NCBI RefSeq assembly: GCF_004306155.1
Contig: NZ_BIMR01000028.1
Location: 1-34,706, forward strand
DNA: 34,706 nucleotides
Reading direction: 5' to 3'
DNA from: Cellulomonas biazotea
Lineage (GTDB): Bacteria > Actinomycetota > Actinomycetes > Actinomycetales > Cellulomonadaceae
Part shown: positions 1-10,819 of the stretch, piece after piece
How positions within the stretch are numbered: the first letter of the stretch is position 1
Layout: every line of letters begins with the position of its first letter
The notes under the pieces: model-generated
Told to the model about the DNA's origin: nothing
Seen by the model: only the letters and a program-made list of their open reading frames with translations
Database searches by the model: none
Made by a program: the position numbers and the translations under genes

Positions 1-2
1 CC

Positions 3-1346
3 GAGCGGGGCCGCGAGGTCCCCGCCTCCGAGGTCGCGGCCCGCTGGGGCCGGACCCGCGGCGACGACCTCGCGACGATCATCTACACCTCGGGCACGAC
101 CGGCCGGCCCAAGGGCGTCGAGCTCACGCACCGCAACTTCGTCGCACACACGCGCAACGGGGCTTCGGGGCTCGCCGAGGTCTGCGCGCAGCCGCACTCG
201 CGCACGCTGCTGTTCATGCCGCTCGCGCACGTGTTCGCGCGCTACATCGAGGTGCTGTGCGTGCCGTCGGGCGCCGTCCTGGGGCACACGCCCGACACGC
301 GCAACCTGCTCCCCGACCTCGCCGCGTTCCAGCCGACGTTCGTGCTCGCCGTGCCGCGCGTCTTCGAGAAGGTCTACAACTCGGCCGAGCAGAAGGCTGG
401 CGGCGGCACCAAGCTGCGGCTGTTCCGGTGGGCCGCGAAGGTCGCGATCGCGTACTCGCGCGCGCTCGACACCGACGCCGGGCCGTCGGCCGCGCTGAGC
501 GCGCAGCACCGCCTCGCGGGTCGGCTCGTGCACGTCAAGCTCCGCGCCGCGCTCGGCGGCCGTGCCGAGTGGGCCATCTCGGGCGGCGCGCCCCTCGGCG
601 AGCGGCTCGGGCACTTCTACCGGGGCATCGGCGTGCGCGTGCTCGAGGGCTACGGCCTCACCGAGACGACCGCCCCGACGACCGTCAACCGGCCCGGGCT
701 CACCAAGGTCGGCTCGGTCGGCCCCGCGTTCCCGGGTACGGCCGTGCGTGTCGACGACGACGGCGGCATCTGGATCTCCGGCCCGCACGTGTTCCGCGGC
801 TACCGGCACGACGCCGAGGCGACCGCGGAGGCGCTCGTCGACGGCTGGTTCCGCACGGGGGACGTCGGCTCGCTCGACGCCGACGGGTACCTGCGCATCA
901 CGGGCCGCACCAAGGAGATCATCGTGACCGCGGGCGGCAAGAACGTCGCGCCCGCCGTCCTCGAGGACCGGCTGCGGGGCCACCCGATCGTCAGCCAGGT
1001 CGTCGTCGTCGGCGACCAGCGGCCGTTCATCGGCGCGCTGGTCACGCTCGATCCGGAGATGCTGCCGGGCTGGCTGTCCAACCACGGGCTGCCCGCGATG
1101 GACGCCGTCGCCGCCGGTCAGGACCCTCGCGTCCTGGAGGCGCTCGACCGTGCCGTCGAGCGCGCCAACGAGGCCGTGTCCCGCGCCGAGTCGATCCGCA
1201 AGATCCGCGTCCTGCCGACCGACCTCACCGAGGCGAACGGCTACCTCACGCCGTCGCTCAAGGTGAAGCGCGCGCTGGTCCTCAAGGACTTCGCCGCGGA
1301 CGTCGACGCGCTGTACGTCGACACCCGCGCGGACCAGGCCGGCTGA
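3..1346 (+). CDS. Long-chain fatty acid-CoA ligase (AMP-forming), 5' end outside the window
   Basis: C-terminal 447 codons of an ANL-superfamily adenylate-forming ligase; the reading frame is open from base 3 and the start lies upstream of the window. The P-loop-like AMP-binding motif YTSGTTGRPKGVELTH is visible near base 90, followed by the GYGLTET motif (about 645-665), the YRHD/GWFRTGDVG aspartate region (about 800-870) and the hinge and C-terminal domain GRTKEIIVTAGGKNVAP (about 902-952). The end carries YLTPSLKVKR, with the C-terminal lysine that normally takes part in adenylation. The family activates long-chain fatty acids to acyl-CoA in two steps through an acyl-AMP; the best resemblance is to FadD15-like actinobacterial enzymes (family recognition). 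It converges with the Rv2629-like gene and is separated from it by a strong hairpin. Exact substrate cannot be told from sequence. Confidence 0.93.
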   Translation, partial: ERGREVPASEVAARWGRTRGDDLATIIYTSGTTGRPKGVELTHRNFVAHTRNGASGLAEVCAQPHSRTLLFMPLAHVFARYIEVLCVPSGAVLGHTPDTRNLLPDLAAFQPTFVLAVPRVFEKVYNSAEQKAGGGTKLRLFRWAAKVAIAYSRALDTDAGPSAALSAQHRLAGRLVHVKLRAALGGRAEWAISGGAPLGERLGHFYRGIGVRVLEGYGLTETTAPTTVNRPGLTKVGSVGPAFPGTAVRVDDDGGIWISGPHVFRGYRHDAEATAEALVDGWFRTGDVGSLDADGYLRITGRTKEIIVTAGGKNVAPAVLEDRLRGHPIVSQVVVVGDQRPFIGALVTLDPEMLPGWLSNHGLPAMDAVAAGQDPRVLEALDRAVERANEAVSRAESIRKIRVLPTDLTEANGYLTPSLKVKRALVLKDFAADVDALYVDTRADQAG

Positions 1347-1378
1347 CCCGCCTCACGGGCACCTGCCGCACCCACGGC

Positions 1379-1422
1379 GCCGGGCGCGCCCCGGGAACGG
1401 CACGGGGCACCAGGCGCCCGGC
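1379..1422. terminator. Bidirectional terminator hairpin between convergent genes
   Basis: Perfect 9-bp inverted repeat GCCGGGCGC (1379-1387) / GCGCCCGGC (1414-1422), with a second nested 6-bp stem GCCCCG/CGGGGC (1388-1393/1403-1408). It lies between the stop codons at 1346 (+) and 1427 (-), so it can serve both transcripts. There is no T-tract on either side, which is common in GC-rich actinobacteria. Confidence 0.6.
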
Positions 1423-1426
1423 CTCG

Positions 1427-2626
1427 TCAGACGACCGTGCGCAGGCGGCGCTGGTCGGCGGACTGCGTCGGCACCGACTCGCTCGGCGTCGACCCGTCGG
1501 ACCAGCGCAGCACCGCGCCGATCCCGTCGACGAGCTCGGCGCTGCCGTCCTCCGCGAACGTCACCCCCGCGTCCTGACCGAGCGCGGCACGCAGCAGCGC
1601 GACCCCCGCGGGCAGCTTGCGGCGCGCATCGGCGGCCACGCCGAGCGAGTCGAGGTCGCCCGTCGACGTGCCGAGCTGCAGGGGCTCGGGGCCGACCCAC
1701 AGCTCGCGGTCCGCGAGCCCCGACGACAGCGTCGACTCGTGCAGCACGAGCTCGTCGACCTGACCCCGGCGCAGCACCTCGATGACGTCGTCGAACGCGG
1801 TGACCGTCCCGCCGCCACGGCCCTGCCCCTCCCGGAACCGGGCGAGCACCGCCTCGCGACGCCGGGCGCGGACCGAGTCGAGCGCGTCGTCGACCTTGGC
1901 CTCGAAGGCGTCCTGCTTGACGCCCTCACCGCGGGCGCCGCCGGGCACCTCGACGAGCAGCGTCCGCACGTGCTGGTCGACGGCGTCCCGGACGAGCCCC
2001 ACGGCGCGCACGTCGCCCGTGAGGATCACGAGGTCGGGCGCCTGCTCGGCGACGCGACGGTCGAGCACGGCGGCGACGGCCTCGGCGTTGCGCTGCCAGG
2101 AGTCCTCGGCACGGGTCTGCGACCGGCGCGACAGCGAGCCCTCGCGCGTCTTGTGCACGTCGTCGTGCCCGCCCTCGACGCTCTCCCGCTGCGGTCCCTG
2201 CTCGGGCCGGGCGCCGCCGCCCGTGGACCTGGTGAGGTCCGCGCCGTTGCGGTCGACCTCGACCAGCAGGTACGCGACGACCTCCTCCGCGGCGCGGACG
2301 GCGGGCAGCAGCGCCGGTGCCGGCCCGTGCACCGCGAGCGGCTGCGCGGGCGGCTCCGACAGCGCCCGGTCGACGCGCACACCCTCGGCGTCGGCGACGA
2401 TGACGCGGCCGTGCGGTCCCTTGACCCCGGTGGGCACGGCGAACCGCTCGCCGATCTCGTCCAGGACGGCCGTCGAGGCGCCCTCACGCTCCAGGGTGCG
2501 GCGCACCGCCTTCCAGCGGTCGGCCGCCTCGGCCTCCCCCGCGACGTCCGCCCGCGTCACGTCCAGGTAGACGGTCGTGAACGGGGCAGGGCGCCCCAGC
2601 AGGGGCTTCAGCCAGTGCAGGTCCAT
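1427..2626 (-). CDS. Rv2629-like Vms1/eRF1-fold (baeRF) protein, probable peptidyl-tRNA hydrolase family
   Basis: 399 residues, ATG start at 2626 preceded by an AGGT Shine-Dalgarno-like sequence. The protein resembles Mycobacterium tuberculosis Rv2629 over its whole length: an N-terminal segment with FTTVYLDVTR, a middle part GRVIVADAEGVRVDRALSEPP, a LLVEVDRNGADL strand, a central eRF1/Vms1-like region with DLVILTGDVRAVGLVRDAV, and a C-terminal VDGIGAVLRW. This family (bacterial archaeo-eukaryotic release factor, family 2) is related to Vms1/ANKZF1, which cleaves peptidyl-tRNA on stalled ribosomes. No GGQ motif is apparent, so a hydrolase activity is family inference rather than something I can see. 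It lies downstream of the chorismate mutase on the same strand after a 140-bp gap that contains a hairpin, so it is probably transcribed separately. Confidence 0.8.
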   Translation of the reverse strand: MDLHWLKPLLGRPAPFTTVYLDVTRADVAGEAEAADRWKAVRRTLEREGASTAVLDEIGERFAVPTGVKGPHGRVIVADAEGVRVDRALSEPPAQPLAVHGPAPALLPAVRAAEEVVAYLLVEVDRNGADLTRSTGGGARPEQGPQRESVEGGHDDVHKTREGSLSRRSQTRAEDSWQRNAEAVAAVLDRRVAEQAPDLVILTGDVRAVGLVRDAVDQHVRTLLVEVPGGARGEGVKQDAFEAKVDDALDSVRARRREAVLARFREGQGRGGGTVTAFDDVIEVLRRGQVDELVLHESTLSSGLADRELWVGPEPLQLGTSTGDLDSLGVAADARRKLPAGVALLRAALGQDAGVTFAEDGSAELVDGIGAVLRWSDGSTPSESVPTQSADQRRLRTVV

Positions 2627-2736
2627 GCAGCACCTCGCGAACGGGTCGACGGTCCCCGGCGACGCCGGGCACAGCGCCCCCGCGCGTCGAGCCGGAGCTG
2701 ACCTTCCTACCCTCGTCCGGATGCCGTCGGACCGCC

Positions 2737-2757
2737 ACCCCGGCGTCGGGACGGGGT
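2737..2757 (-). terminator. Hairpin after the chorismate mutase gene
   Basis: Inverted repeat ACCCCG (2737-2742) / CGGGGT (2752-2757) with a 9-nt loop, ten bases after the aroQ stop on the minus strand. The stem can be extended by CGGAC/GTCCG across a small bulge. Probable intrinsic terminator separating aroQ from the Rv2629-like gene. Confidence 0.45.
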
Positions 2758-2766
2758 CCGCGACGG

Positions 2767-3093
2767 TCAGCCCTGCTGCGCGCGCTCCGCGGCGCGGTCC
2801 TGGGCGATCTCCTCGTGGTGCCGGATGACCTCCTCGACGATGAACGCGAGGAACTTCTCCGCGAACACCGGGTCGAGGTCGGCCTGCTGCGCGAGGTCCC
2901 GCAGGCGGGCCACCTGCTGCTCCTCGCGGCCGGGGTCCGACGGGGGCAGTCCGCGCTCGGCCTTGAGGACGCCGACCTGCTGCGTCGCCTTGAACCGCTC
3001 CGCGAGCAGGTACACGAGCGCGGCGTCGATGTTGTCGATGCTGTGCCGCAGGCGCGCGAGGTCGGTCGGGATCGGGGCGGGCAGGTCGCTCAC
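2767..3093 (-). CDS. Chorismate mutase, AroQ class
   Basis: 108-residue all-helical AroQ-type chorismate mutase, converting chorismate to prephenate for phenylalanine and tyrosine synthesis. Visible features are the first helix LARLRHSIDNIDAALVYLL, then ERFKATQQVGVLKA with the lysine of the active site, and a C-terminal helix KFLAFIVEEVIRHHEEIA. Length and sequence match the short cytoplasmic actinobacterial enzymes (M. tuberculosis Rv0948c type), which are activated by the DAHP synthase; no export signal is present. The GTG start at 3093 is chosen because homology begins there and because a TAGGAT box ends 7 nt upstream, indicating a leaderless mRNA. The reading frame stays open far upstream, but that part is antisense to the ATPase and not coding. 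Confidence 0.9.
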   Translation of the reverse strand: MSDLPAPIPTDLARLRHSIDNIDAALVYLLAERFKATQQVGVLKAERGLPPSDPGREEQQVARLRDLAQQADLDPVFAEKFLAFIVEEVIRHHEEIAQDRAAERAQQG

Positions 3094-3100
3094 GCCCGCG

Positions 3101-3106
3101 ATCCTA
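3101..3106 (-). promoter_or_regulatory. -10 box of a leaderless promoter for the chorismate mutase gene
   Basis: On the minus strand TAGGAT is followed by 7 nt and then the GTG start. This places the predicted transcription start at or next to the first base of the start codon. No Shine-Dalgarno sequence is present. A convincing -35 is not seen. Confidence 0.6.
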
Positions 3107-3240
3107 GGCGCACCGGGCCCGTCGCCGGGCGGGCGCCCGCGGCGGACGGCACTGGTGGCACGACTGGTGACCCGTGGCCGCACGACGCGACGGCGTGCCA
3201 CGATGCTGGGGCAGAGCGCCGCGCGTCCGGAGGATTCGAG

Positions 3241-6045
<2,805 letters not shown>

Positions 6046-6047
6046 AC

Positions 6048-6077
6048 GGCCCCCACCCGCGGCAGCGGGCAGGGGCC
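6048..6077. terminator. Bidirectional terminator between the ATPase gene and clpX
   Basis: Inverted repeat GGCCCC-CA-CCCGC (6048-6060), loop GGCA, GCGGG-CA-GGGGCC (6065-6077): an 11-bp GC stem with one small internal CA/CA mismatch. It begins 2 nt after the ATPase stop codon and ends 19 nt from the clpX stop codon. Confidence 0.65.
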
Positions 6078-6096
6078 GGACCGGTCGAGCAGGTGC

Positions 6097-7380
6097 TCAG
6101 GCGCTCTTCTCGCGCGGCGTGCGCTTGTCGCGCGGCGTCTCGCTCTCGCGCGGCACCAGCGTCGGGTTGACGTTCTCCAGCACGACCTCGCGCGTGATGA
6201 CGACGCGGGCGACGTCGTCGCGGCTCGGCACCTCGAACATGACCTGCTGGAGGACCTCCTCCATGATCGCCCGCAGACCGCGCGCGCCCGTGCCGCGCAG
6301 CAGGGCCTGGTCGGCGATCGCGGCGACGGCCTCGTCCTCGAACTCGAGCTCGACGCCGTCGATCTGGAACATCCGCTGGTACTGCTTGACGAGCGCGTTG
6401 CGCGGCTCGGACAGGATCCGGACCAGCGCGCTCTGGTCGAGCCGCGACACGGCGGCCACGACGGGCAGACGCCCGATGAACTCGGGGATCAGGCCGTACT
6501 TCTGCAGGTCCTCGGGACGGACCTCGGAGAACAGGTCGCCCTCGTCGTGCGCCTCGAGCAGCGGGGCACCGAAGCCGACGACGCGCTTGCGGGCGCGCGC
6601 CGCGATGATGTCGTCCAGCCCGGAGAACGCGCCGGCCACGATGAACAGGACGTTCGTCGTGTCGATCTGGATGAACTCCTGGTGGGGGTGCTTGCGACCG
6701 CCCTGCGGGGGCACCGACGCGGTCGTGCCCTCGATGATCTTCAGCAGCGCCTGCTGCACGCCCTCGCCGGAGACGTCACGCGTGATCGACGGGTTCTCGC
6801 TCTTGCGGGCGATCTTGTCGATCTCGTCGATGTAGATGATCCCCTGCTCGGCCTTCTTGACGTCGTAGTCGGCGGCCTGGATGAGCTTGAGGAGGATGTT
6901 CTCGACGTCCTCGCCGACGTAGCCCGCCTCGGTGAGGGCCGTCGCGTCCGCGATCGCGAAGGGGACGTTGAGCATGCGGGCCAGCGTCTGCGCGAGGTAC
7001 GTCTTGCCGGTGCCGGTCGGGCCGACGAGCAGGATGTTCGACTTCGCGATCTCGACGTGGTCGTCGGACGAGCGCCCGATCTCACCGGCCTGGACACGCT
7101 TGTAGTGGTTGTACACCGACACCGACAGCGCCCGCTTCGCGGACTCCTGCCCGATGATGTACTGCTCGAGGAAGTCGAAGATCTCCTTCGGCTTCGGCAG
7201 CTCGACCATGCCGACCTCGGTGGCCTCGGCGAGCTCCTCCTCGATGATCTCGTTGCACAGCTCGATGCACTCGTCGCAGATGTAGACGCCGGGGCCCGCG
7301 ATGAGCTTCTTGACCTGCTTCTGGGACTTCCCGCAGAACGAGCACTTGAGGAGATCGGCCCCGTCCCCGATACGAGCCAC
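6097..7380 (-). CDS. clpX: ATP-dependent Clp protease ATP-binding subunit ClpX
   Basis: 427-residue ClpX unfoldase, which recognises and threads substrates into the ClpP1P2 chamber. The N-terminal C4 zinc-binding domain is intact (Cys13, Cys16, Cys35, Cys38). The Walker A motif GPTGTGKT is at 120-127 and Walker B IIYIDEID has Asp185/Glu186. The RKH pore loop (GGRKHPH) and a VGF loop in place of the classical IGF ClpP-docking loop are both visible, as expected for actinobacterial ClpX. The GTG start at 7380 is chosen because the conserved [19 protein letters not shown] begins there with AAGGGG just upstream; an in-frame ATG at 7476 would add a low-complexity extension with no family support. 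It is the last gene of the tig-clp block, 250 bp after clpP2. Confidence 0.97.
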   Translation of the reverse strand: MARIGDGADLLKCSFCGKSQKQVKKLIAGPGVYICDECIELCNEIIEEELAEATEVGMVELPKPKEIFDFLEQYIIGQESAKRALSVSVYNHYKRVQAGEIGRSSDDHVEIAKSNILLVGPTGTGKTYLAQTLARMLNVPFAIADATALTEAGYVGEDVENILLKLIQAADYDVKKAEQGIIYIDEIDKIARKSENPSITRDVSGEGVQQALLKIIEGTTASVPPQGGRKHPHQEFIQIDTTNVLFIVAGAFSGLDDIIAARARKRVVGFGAPLLEAHDEGDLFSEVRPEDLQKYGLIPEFIGRLPVVAAVSRLDQSALVRILSEPRNALVKQYQRMFQIDGVELEFEDEAVAAIADQALLRGTGARGLRAIMEEVLQQVMFEVPSRDDVARVVITREVVLENVNPTLVPRESETPRDKRTPREKSA

Positions 7381-7576
7381 GCGTGTCCCCTTCCTCGGTG
7401 TCCGCCCTCCGCCCGGTGGGCGGTGCGTCGTCCCCGTCAACCCCCTCGGGGGTGACGTCCCCCCATTGCACACCACGGCGGCCCCGATGTCAGCCGAACC
7501 TCGCCGTGGCGTCCGGCGTGTCCCCCGGTCGGCCGTCCGGTATGTCCGGAACGGAGGACGTGGGTCCCGCCTGCGC

Positions 7577-7611
7577 GGGCGCCGCCGGACCGTGTCGGCC
7601 CGGCGGCGCCC
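7577..7611 (-). terminator. 12-bp GC hairpin after clpP2 (terminator or attenuator before clpX)
   Basis: Perfect 12-bp inverted repeat GGGCGCCGCCGG (7577-7588) / CCGGCGGCGCCC (7600-7611), loop 11 nt, starting about 20 nt after the clpP2 stop. It lies in the 250-bp gap between clpP2 and clpX. It probably reduces read-through so that clpX has its own promoter; the rest of the gap (7381-7576) contains no recognisable gene or clear promoter. Confidence 0.6.
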
Positions 7612-7630
7612 CAGCGCTCGTGCTGCCGGC

Positions 7631-8335
7631 TCAGGCCGTCGGCTGGACGACCGTCGGCTGCACGCCCTTGCGGCTCGCGAGCACCTGGTCGACGATCCCG
7701 TACTCCTGCGCCTGCTGCGCCGTGAGGATCTTGTCCCGCTCGATGTCCTTGCGGACCAGGTCCAGGTCGCGGCCCGTGTGGTGCGCGAGCGTCGCCTCGA
7801 GCCACTCCCGCATGCGGATGAGCTCGTTCGCGTGGATCTCGATGTCGGACGCCTGCGCGTAGCCGCCGCCCTCCATCGCGGGCTGGTGGATCAGCACGCG
7901 CGCGTTCGGCAGCGCCAGGCGCTTGCCCGGCGAGCCCGCCGCGAGCAGCACCGCCGCCGCCGACGCCGCCTGCCCGAGGCAGACCGTGACGAGCTGCGGC
8001 TTGATGTACTGCATCGTGTCGTAGATCGCCGTCAGGGCCGTGAACGAGCCGCCGGGCGAGTTGATGTAGAGCGTGATGTCACGGTCCGGGTCCGTGCTCT
8101 CCAGCACGAGCAGCTGGGCCATGACGTCGTCCGCGGACGCGTCGTCGACCTGCACGCCGAGGAAGATGATCCGGTCCTCGAACAGCTTGGTGTACGGGTC
8201 CTGACGCTTGAAGCCGTAGGCCGTGCGCTCCTCGAACTGGGGCAGCACGTACCGGCCGCCCGGGCTCTGGGGTGCGAGCCCGCCCGGACCGGCGAGCCGG
8301 CCCGCACGGGCGATGAACTGGGACTCGAAGCTCAC
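7631..8335 (-). CDS. clpP2: ATP-dependent Clp protease proteolytic subunit ClpP2
   Basis: 234-residue serine peptidase subunit. The catalytic triad is visible: Ser125 in GQAASAAA, His150 in [11 protein letters not shown] and Asp201 in [12 protein letters not shown]. The longer N-terminus with [35 protein letters not shown] is characteristic of actinobacterial ClpP2, which forms a hetero-tetradecamer with ClpP1. The GTG start at 8335 has a good GAGGAG site 5 nt upstream. It follows clpP1 by 49 bp and is surely co-transcribed with it. The extension after the catalytic domain, ending [10 protein letters not shown], is ordinary for the subunit. Confidence 0.97.
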   Translation of the reverse strand: MSFESQFIARAGRLAGPGGLAPQSPGGRYVLPQFEERTAYGFKRQDPYTKLFEDRIIFLGVQVDDASADDVMAQLLVLESTDPDRDITLYINSPGGSFTALTAIYDTMQYIKPQLVTVCLGQAASAAAVLLAAGSPGKRLALPNARVLIHQPAMEGGGYAQASDIEIHANELIRMREWLEATLAHHTGRDLDLVRKDIERDKILTAQQAQEYGIVDQVLASRKGVQPTVVQPTA

Positions 8336-8384
8336 GAGTGTCTCCTCAGGGTCGCGGAAGGGTCGTCGGTGGGCCGGGCGCCGC

Positions 8385-9002
8385 TCAGGCGGTGCCGCCG
8401 CCGCCCGCGACGGACCCGGCCGTCTCGACGACGTGGTCGATGAAGCCGTACTCGAGGGCCTCGGGTGCGGTGAACCAGCGGTCGCGGTCCGCGTCGGAGT
8501 TGATCTGCTCCACGCTCTTGCCGGTCTGCTCGGCCGTCAGCTCGGCGAGCACCGTCTTCATGTGGAGGATCAGCTGCGCGTTGATGCGGACGTCGGTCGC
8601 CGTGCCGCCGATGCCGCCCGAGGGCTGGTGCATCATGACGCGGGCGTGCGGGGTCGCGTAGCGCTTGCCCTTGGCGCCCGAGGAGAGCAGGAACTGCCCC
8701 ATCGACGCGGCCATGCCCATCGCGATCGTCGCGACGTCGGGCTGGATGTACTGCATGGTGTCGTAGATCGCCATGCCCGCGGTGATCGAGCCACCCGGCG
8801 AGTTGATGTACAGCCAGATGTCCTTGTCCGGGTCCTCGGCGGCCAGGAGCATCATCTGCGCGCAGATGGCGTTCGCGTTCTCGTCGCGCACCTCGGAGCC
8901 CAGCCAGATGATGCGCTCGCGCAGCAGTCGGTTGTAGATGTGGTCGTTGAGGCCGAGACCCGGGGAGTCTGCCCGGGCCATCGCCGGCACCTGCACGTTC
9001 AC
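8385..9002 (-). CDS. clpP1: ATP-dependent Clp protease proteolytic subunit ClpP1
   Basis: 205-residue ClpP with the full triad: Ser100 in GMAASMGQ, His125 in VMMHQPSGG and Asp174 in [13 protein letters not shown]. It is the first gene of the clpP1-clpP2 operon and partners ClpP2 in the mixed two-ring peptidase used by actinobacteria. The GTG start at 9002 has AAGGAG with 5-nt spacing; an internal ATG (MARADSPGL) seven codons later is an alternative but lacks its own ribosome site. Upstream are a TAGGGT -10 box and a ClgR-type operator. The open frame extends further upstream, but that stretch is low-complexity arginine-rich and lies beyond the tig terminator, so it is not coding. Confidence 0.97.
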   Translation of the reverse strand: MNVQVPAMARADSPGLGLNDHIYNRLLRERIIWLGSEVRDENANAICAQMMLLAAEDPDKDIWLYINSPGGSITAGMAIYDTMQYIQPDVATIAMGMAASMGQFLLSSGAKGKRYATPHARVMMHQPSGGIGGTATDVRINAQLILHMKTVLAELTAEQTGKSVEQINSDADRDRWFTAPEALEYGFIDHVVETAGSVAGGGGTA

Positions 9003-9123
9003 GAAGGCTCCTTCGTCTGGCGGTCGCGTCCTGGGACGCACGGTCCTGCTGGTCGTGCGGCACGGTCCGGGCGGGCCCTCGACGTCTGCCGACGGACGAG
9101 GTGTCCGGCCGTGCGCTGCAGCG

Positions 9124-9129
9124 ACCCTA
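9124..9129 (-). promoter_or_regulatory. Putative -10 box of the clpP1-clpP2 promoter
   Basis: TAGGGT on the minus strand, about 120 nt upstream of the clpP1 start, giving an untranslated leader of roughly 110-115 nt. There is no good -35 hexamer, which fits an activator-dependent promoter; the ClgR-like site lies about 45-55 bp further upstream. Confidence 0.45.
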
Positions 9130-9171
9130 ACGCGCAGCGCTGCCCCCTCATGTCGTCGCGGCCGGGGGTTT

Positions 9172-9182
9172 CGCTGACGGCG
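9172..9182. promoter_or_regulatory. Putative ClgR operator upstream of clpP1
   Basis: CGCTGACGGCG matches the core CGCY-N-A-N-R-GCG of the actinobacterial ClgR motif (as described for Corynebacterium and Streptomyces clp genes). Its centre lies about 60 bp upstream of the start of transcription predicted from the TAGGGT box, a usual place for an activator. The flanking W/S positions match only in part. Confidence 0.5.
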
Positions 9183-9197
9183 CACCGACCGACGACG

Positions 9198-9230
9198 AGG
9201 GCCCCGCACCGACGAGCGGTACGGGGCCCT
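9198..9230 (-). terminator. Terminator after tig
   Basis: Perfect 9-bp inverted repeat AGGGCCCCG (9198-9206) / CGGGGCCCT (9222-9230) with a 15-nt loop, 23 nt after the tig stop. It separates tig from the clpP promoter. Confidence 0.65.
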
Positions 9231-9252
9231 GCGACGTGCTGGGGGGCCGGGG

Positions 9253-10641
9253 TCAGGCCTTGGCGTCCTCGACCTCGACGGGCGCGTCGGCGACGGCCGA
9301 GATGTCCGTCGCGGCGTCCGCCGCGGCCTTCTCGATGGCCTCGGCGGCGGCGTCGTCCTCGTCCGAGCCGATGTACTCGGACAGGTCGACGGCCGCACCG
9401 GCACCGTCGGTGACGTTGACGCGGCGCAGCGCGACGGCCAGGGCCTTCGAGCGCGCGACCTCGGCCACCATCGCGGGGATCTGGCCCTGCTGGTCGACGG
9501 TCTGGATGAACGTGTTCGGGTCCATGCCGTACTGGCGCGACGCGCTCACCAGGTAGTCGAGCAGCTCCTGCTGGCTGATCTTGATCTCGAGCTGCTCGGC
9601 GAGCGTGTCGAGCAGGATCTGGTTGCGCAGCGCCGTGGTGGCCTGCTCGCCGACCTCGGCACGGTGCTCGTCGTCCTCCAGGCGGCCCTCGCCCTCGAGG
9701 TGGCGGTGCACCTCGGCGTCGACGACACCCTGCGGGACGGGGATCTCGGTGCCCTCGAGCAGCTGCTCGAGCAGCAGGTCGCGGGCCTGCACGGCCTGGT
9801 TCGACGCCTTGATGCGGCCGGCCTGCTCGCGCAGGTCCGCCGTCAGCTCCTCGAGCGTGTCGAACTCGGACGCGAGCTGCGCGAAGTCGTCGTCGGCGTC
9901 GGGGAGCTGGCGCTCCTTGACCGTCGTCGCGGTGACCGACACCTGCGCCTGCTCGCCCGCACGCTCGCCGCCGGCCAGCGCCGTCTCGAACGTCGTGGAC
10001 TCGCCGGCCGACAGGCCCGTGAGCGCCTCGTCGAGGCCCTCGAGCATGTTGCCCGAGCCGATCTGGTAGGAGACGCCGGAGACGGTGTCGACCTCCTCGC
10101 CGTCGATCGACGCCGTGAGGTCCAGGACCACGAAGTCGCCCTCGGCGGCCGGGCGGTCGACGCCGACCAGCGTGCCGAAGCGCTCGCGCAGCGCGTCCAG
10201 GCGGCCCTGCACGTCCTCGTCGGCGACCTCGACGTCGTCGACCGTGACGGTCAGGCCGTCCAGCGCGGGGACGGTGATCTCGGGGCGGACCTCGACCTCG
10301 GCCGTGAAGTGCAGCTCGCCGGCGTCCTCGCCCGCGACCAGGCCGGGGACCTTGGTGACCTCGACCTCGGGCTGGCCGAGCGGGCGCAGCTTGTTCTCGC
10401 GGACGGCCTCGGCGTAGAAGCCGGACAGGCCCTCGTTGACGGCGTGCTCGATGACCGCGGGACGGCCGACGCGCTGGTCGATGATGCGCGGGGGCACCTT
10501 GCCCTTGCGGAAGCCCGGCACGTTCACCTGCTCGGCGATGTGCTGGTAGGCGTGGTCGATGCTCGGCTTGAGCTCGTCGTAGGTCACCTCGACGGTCAGC
10601 TTGACCTTGGTCGGGTCCAGGGTCTCGACGGCGCTCTTCAC
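9253..10641 (-). CDS. tig: Trigger factor (ribosome-associated chaperone and prolyl isomerase)
   Basis: 462-residue trigger factor, which binds the ribosomal exit tunnel near L23 and shields nascent chains. The N-terminal ribosome-binding domain includes the signature GFRKGKVP (about residue 45-55). The central FKBP-like isomerase domain starts near [19 protein letters not shown], and the C-terminal helical arms include [12 protein letters not shown] and [21 protein letters not shown]. The acidic, alanine-rich tail ([21 protein letters not shown]) is usual in actinobacteria. The GTG start at 10641 is chosen because homology begins at [14 protein letters not shown] and a GGAG lies 9 nt upstream; a longer frame to an ATG at 10782 is unsupported. 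A TACCAT box at 10743-10738 with TTGGCG 19 nt before it is a weak promoter candidate. Confidence 0.96.
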   Translation of the reverse strand: MKSAVETLDPTKVKLTVEVTYDELKPSIDHAYQHIAEQVNVPGFRKGKVPPRIIDQRVGRPAVIEHAVNEGLSGFYAEAVRENKLRPLGQPEVEVTKVPGLVAGEDAGELHFTAEVEVRPEITVPALDGLTVTVDDVEVADEDVQGRLDALRERFGTLVGVDRPAAEGDFVVLDLTASIDGEEVDTVSGVSYQIGSGNMLEGLDEALTGLSAGESTTFETALAGGERAGEQAQVSVTATTVKERQLPDADDDFAQLASEFDTLEELTADLREQAGRIKASNQAVQARDLLLEQLLEGTEIPVPQGVVDAEVHRHLEGEGRLEDDEHRAEVGEQATTALRNQILLDTLAEQLEIKISQQELLDYLVSASRQYGMDPNTFIQTVDQQGQIPAMVAEVARSKALAVALRRVNVTDGAGAAVDLSEYIGSDEDDAAAEAIEKAAADAATDISAVADAPVEVEDAKA

Positions 10642-10767
10642 TTCGATGGTCTCCAACTGATCGGGTGGGTACCGGCGAGTGCGGCGCCGGACGGTGGGGG
10701 CTGCGCGGCCGGTCTCGGCGTGCGCAGGCGACCCTCGATGGTACGCCACCACGACTGGCGACCGCCA

Positions 10768-10803
10768 AAGCCGCCCGGGCACGACCGGCGCCCGGGCGGG
10801 CTT
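10768..10803 (-). terminator. Strong terminator after the MGT-type glycosyltransferase gene
   Basis: Left arm AAGCCGCCCGGGC (10768-10780), loop 9 nt, right arm GCCCGGGCGGGCTT (10790-10803): 13 paired bases with a single bulged C. It begins 17 nt after the stop codon at 10820 and isolates tig from the upstream gene. Confidence 0.75.
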
Positions 10804-10819
10804 CGCTCCCCCGCACCGG

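Noticed and set aside
7381-7476. N-terminal extension of ClpX from an upstream ATG
   Set aside because: No family member has it; the GTG at 7380 has a ribosome site and starts at the conserved zinc-finger domain.
10642-10782. N-terminal extension of trigger factor
   Set aside because: Runs through the likely promoter and into the preceding terminator; homology starts at 10641.
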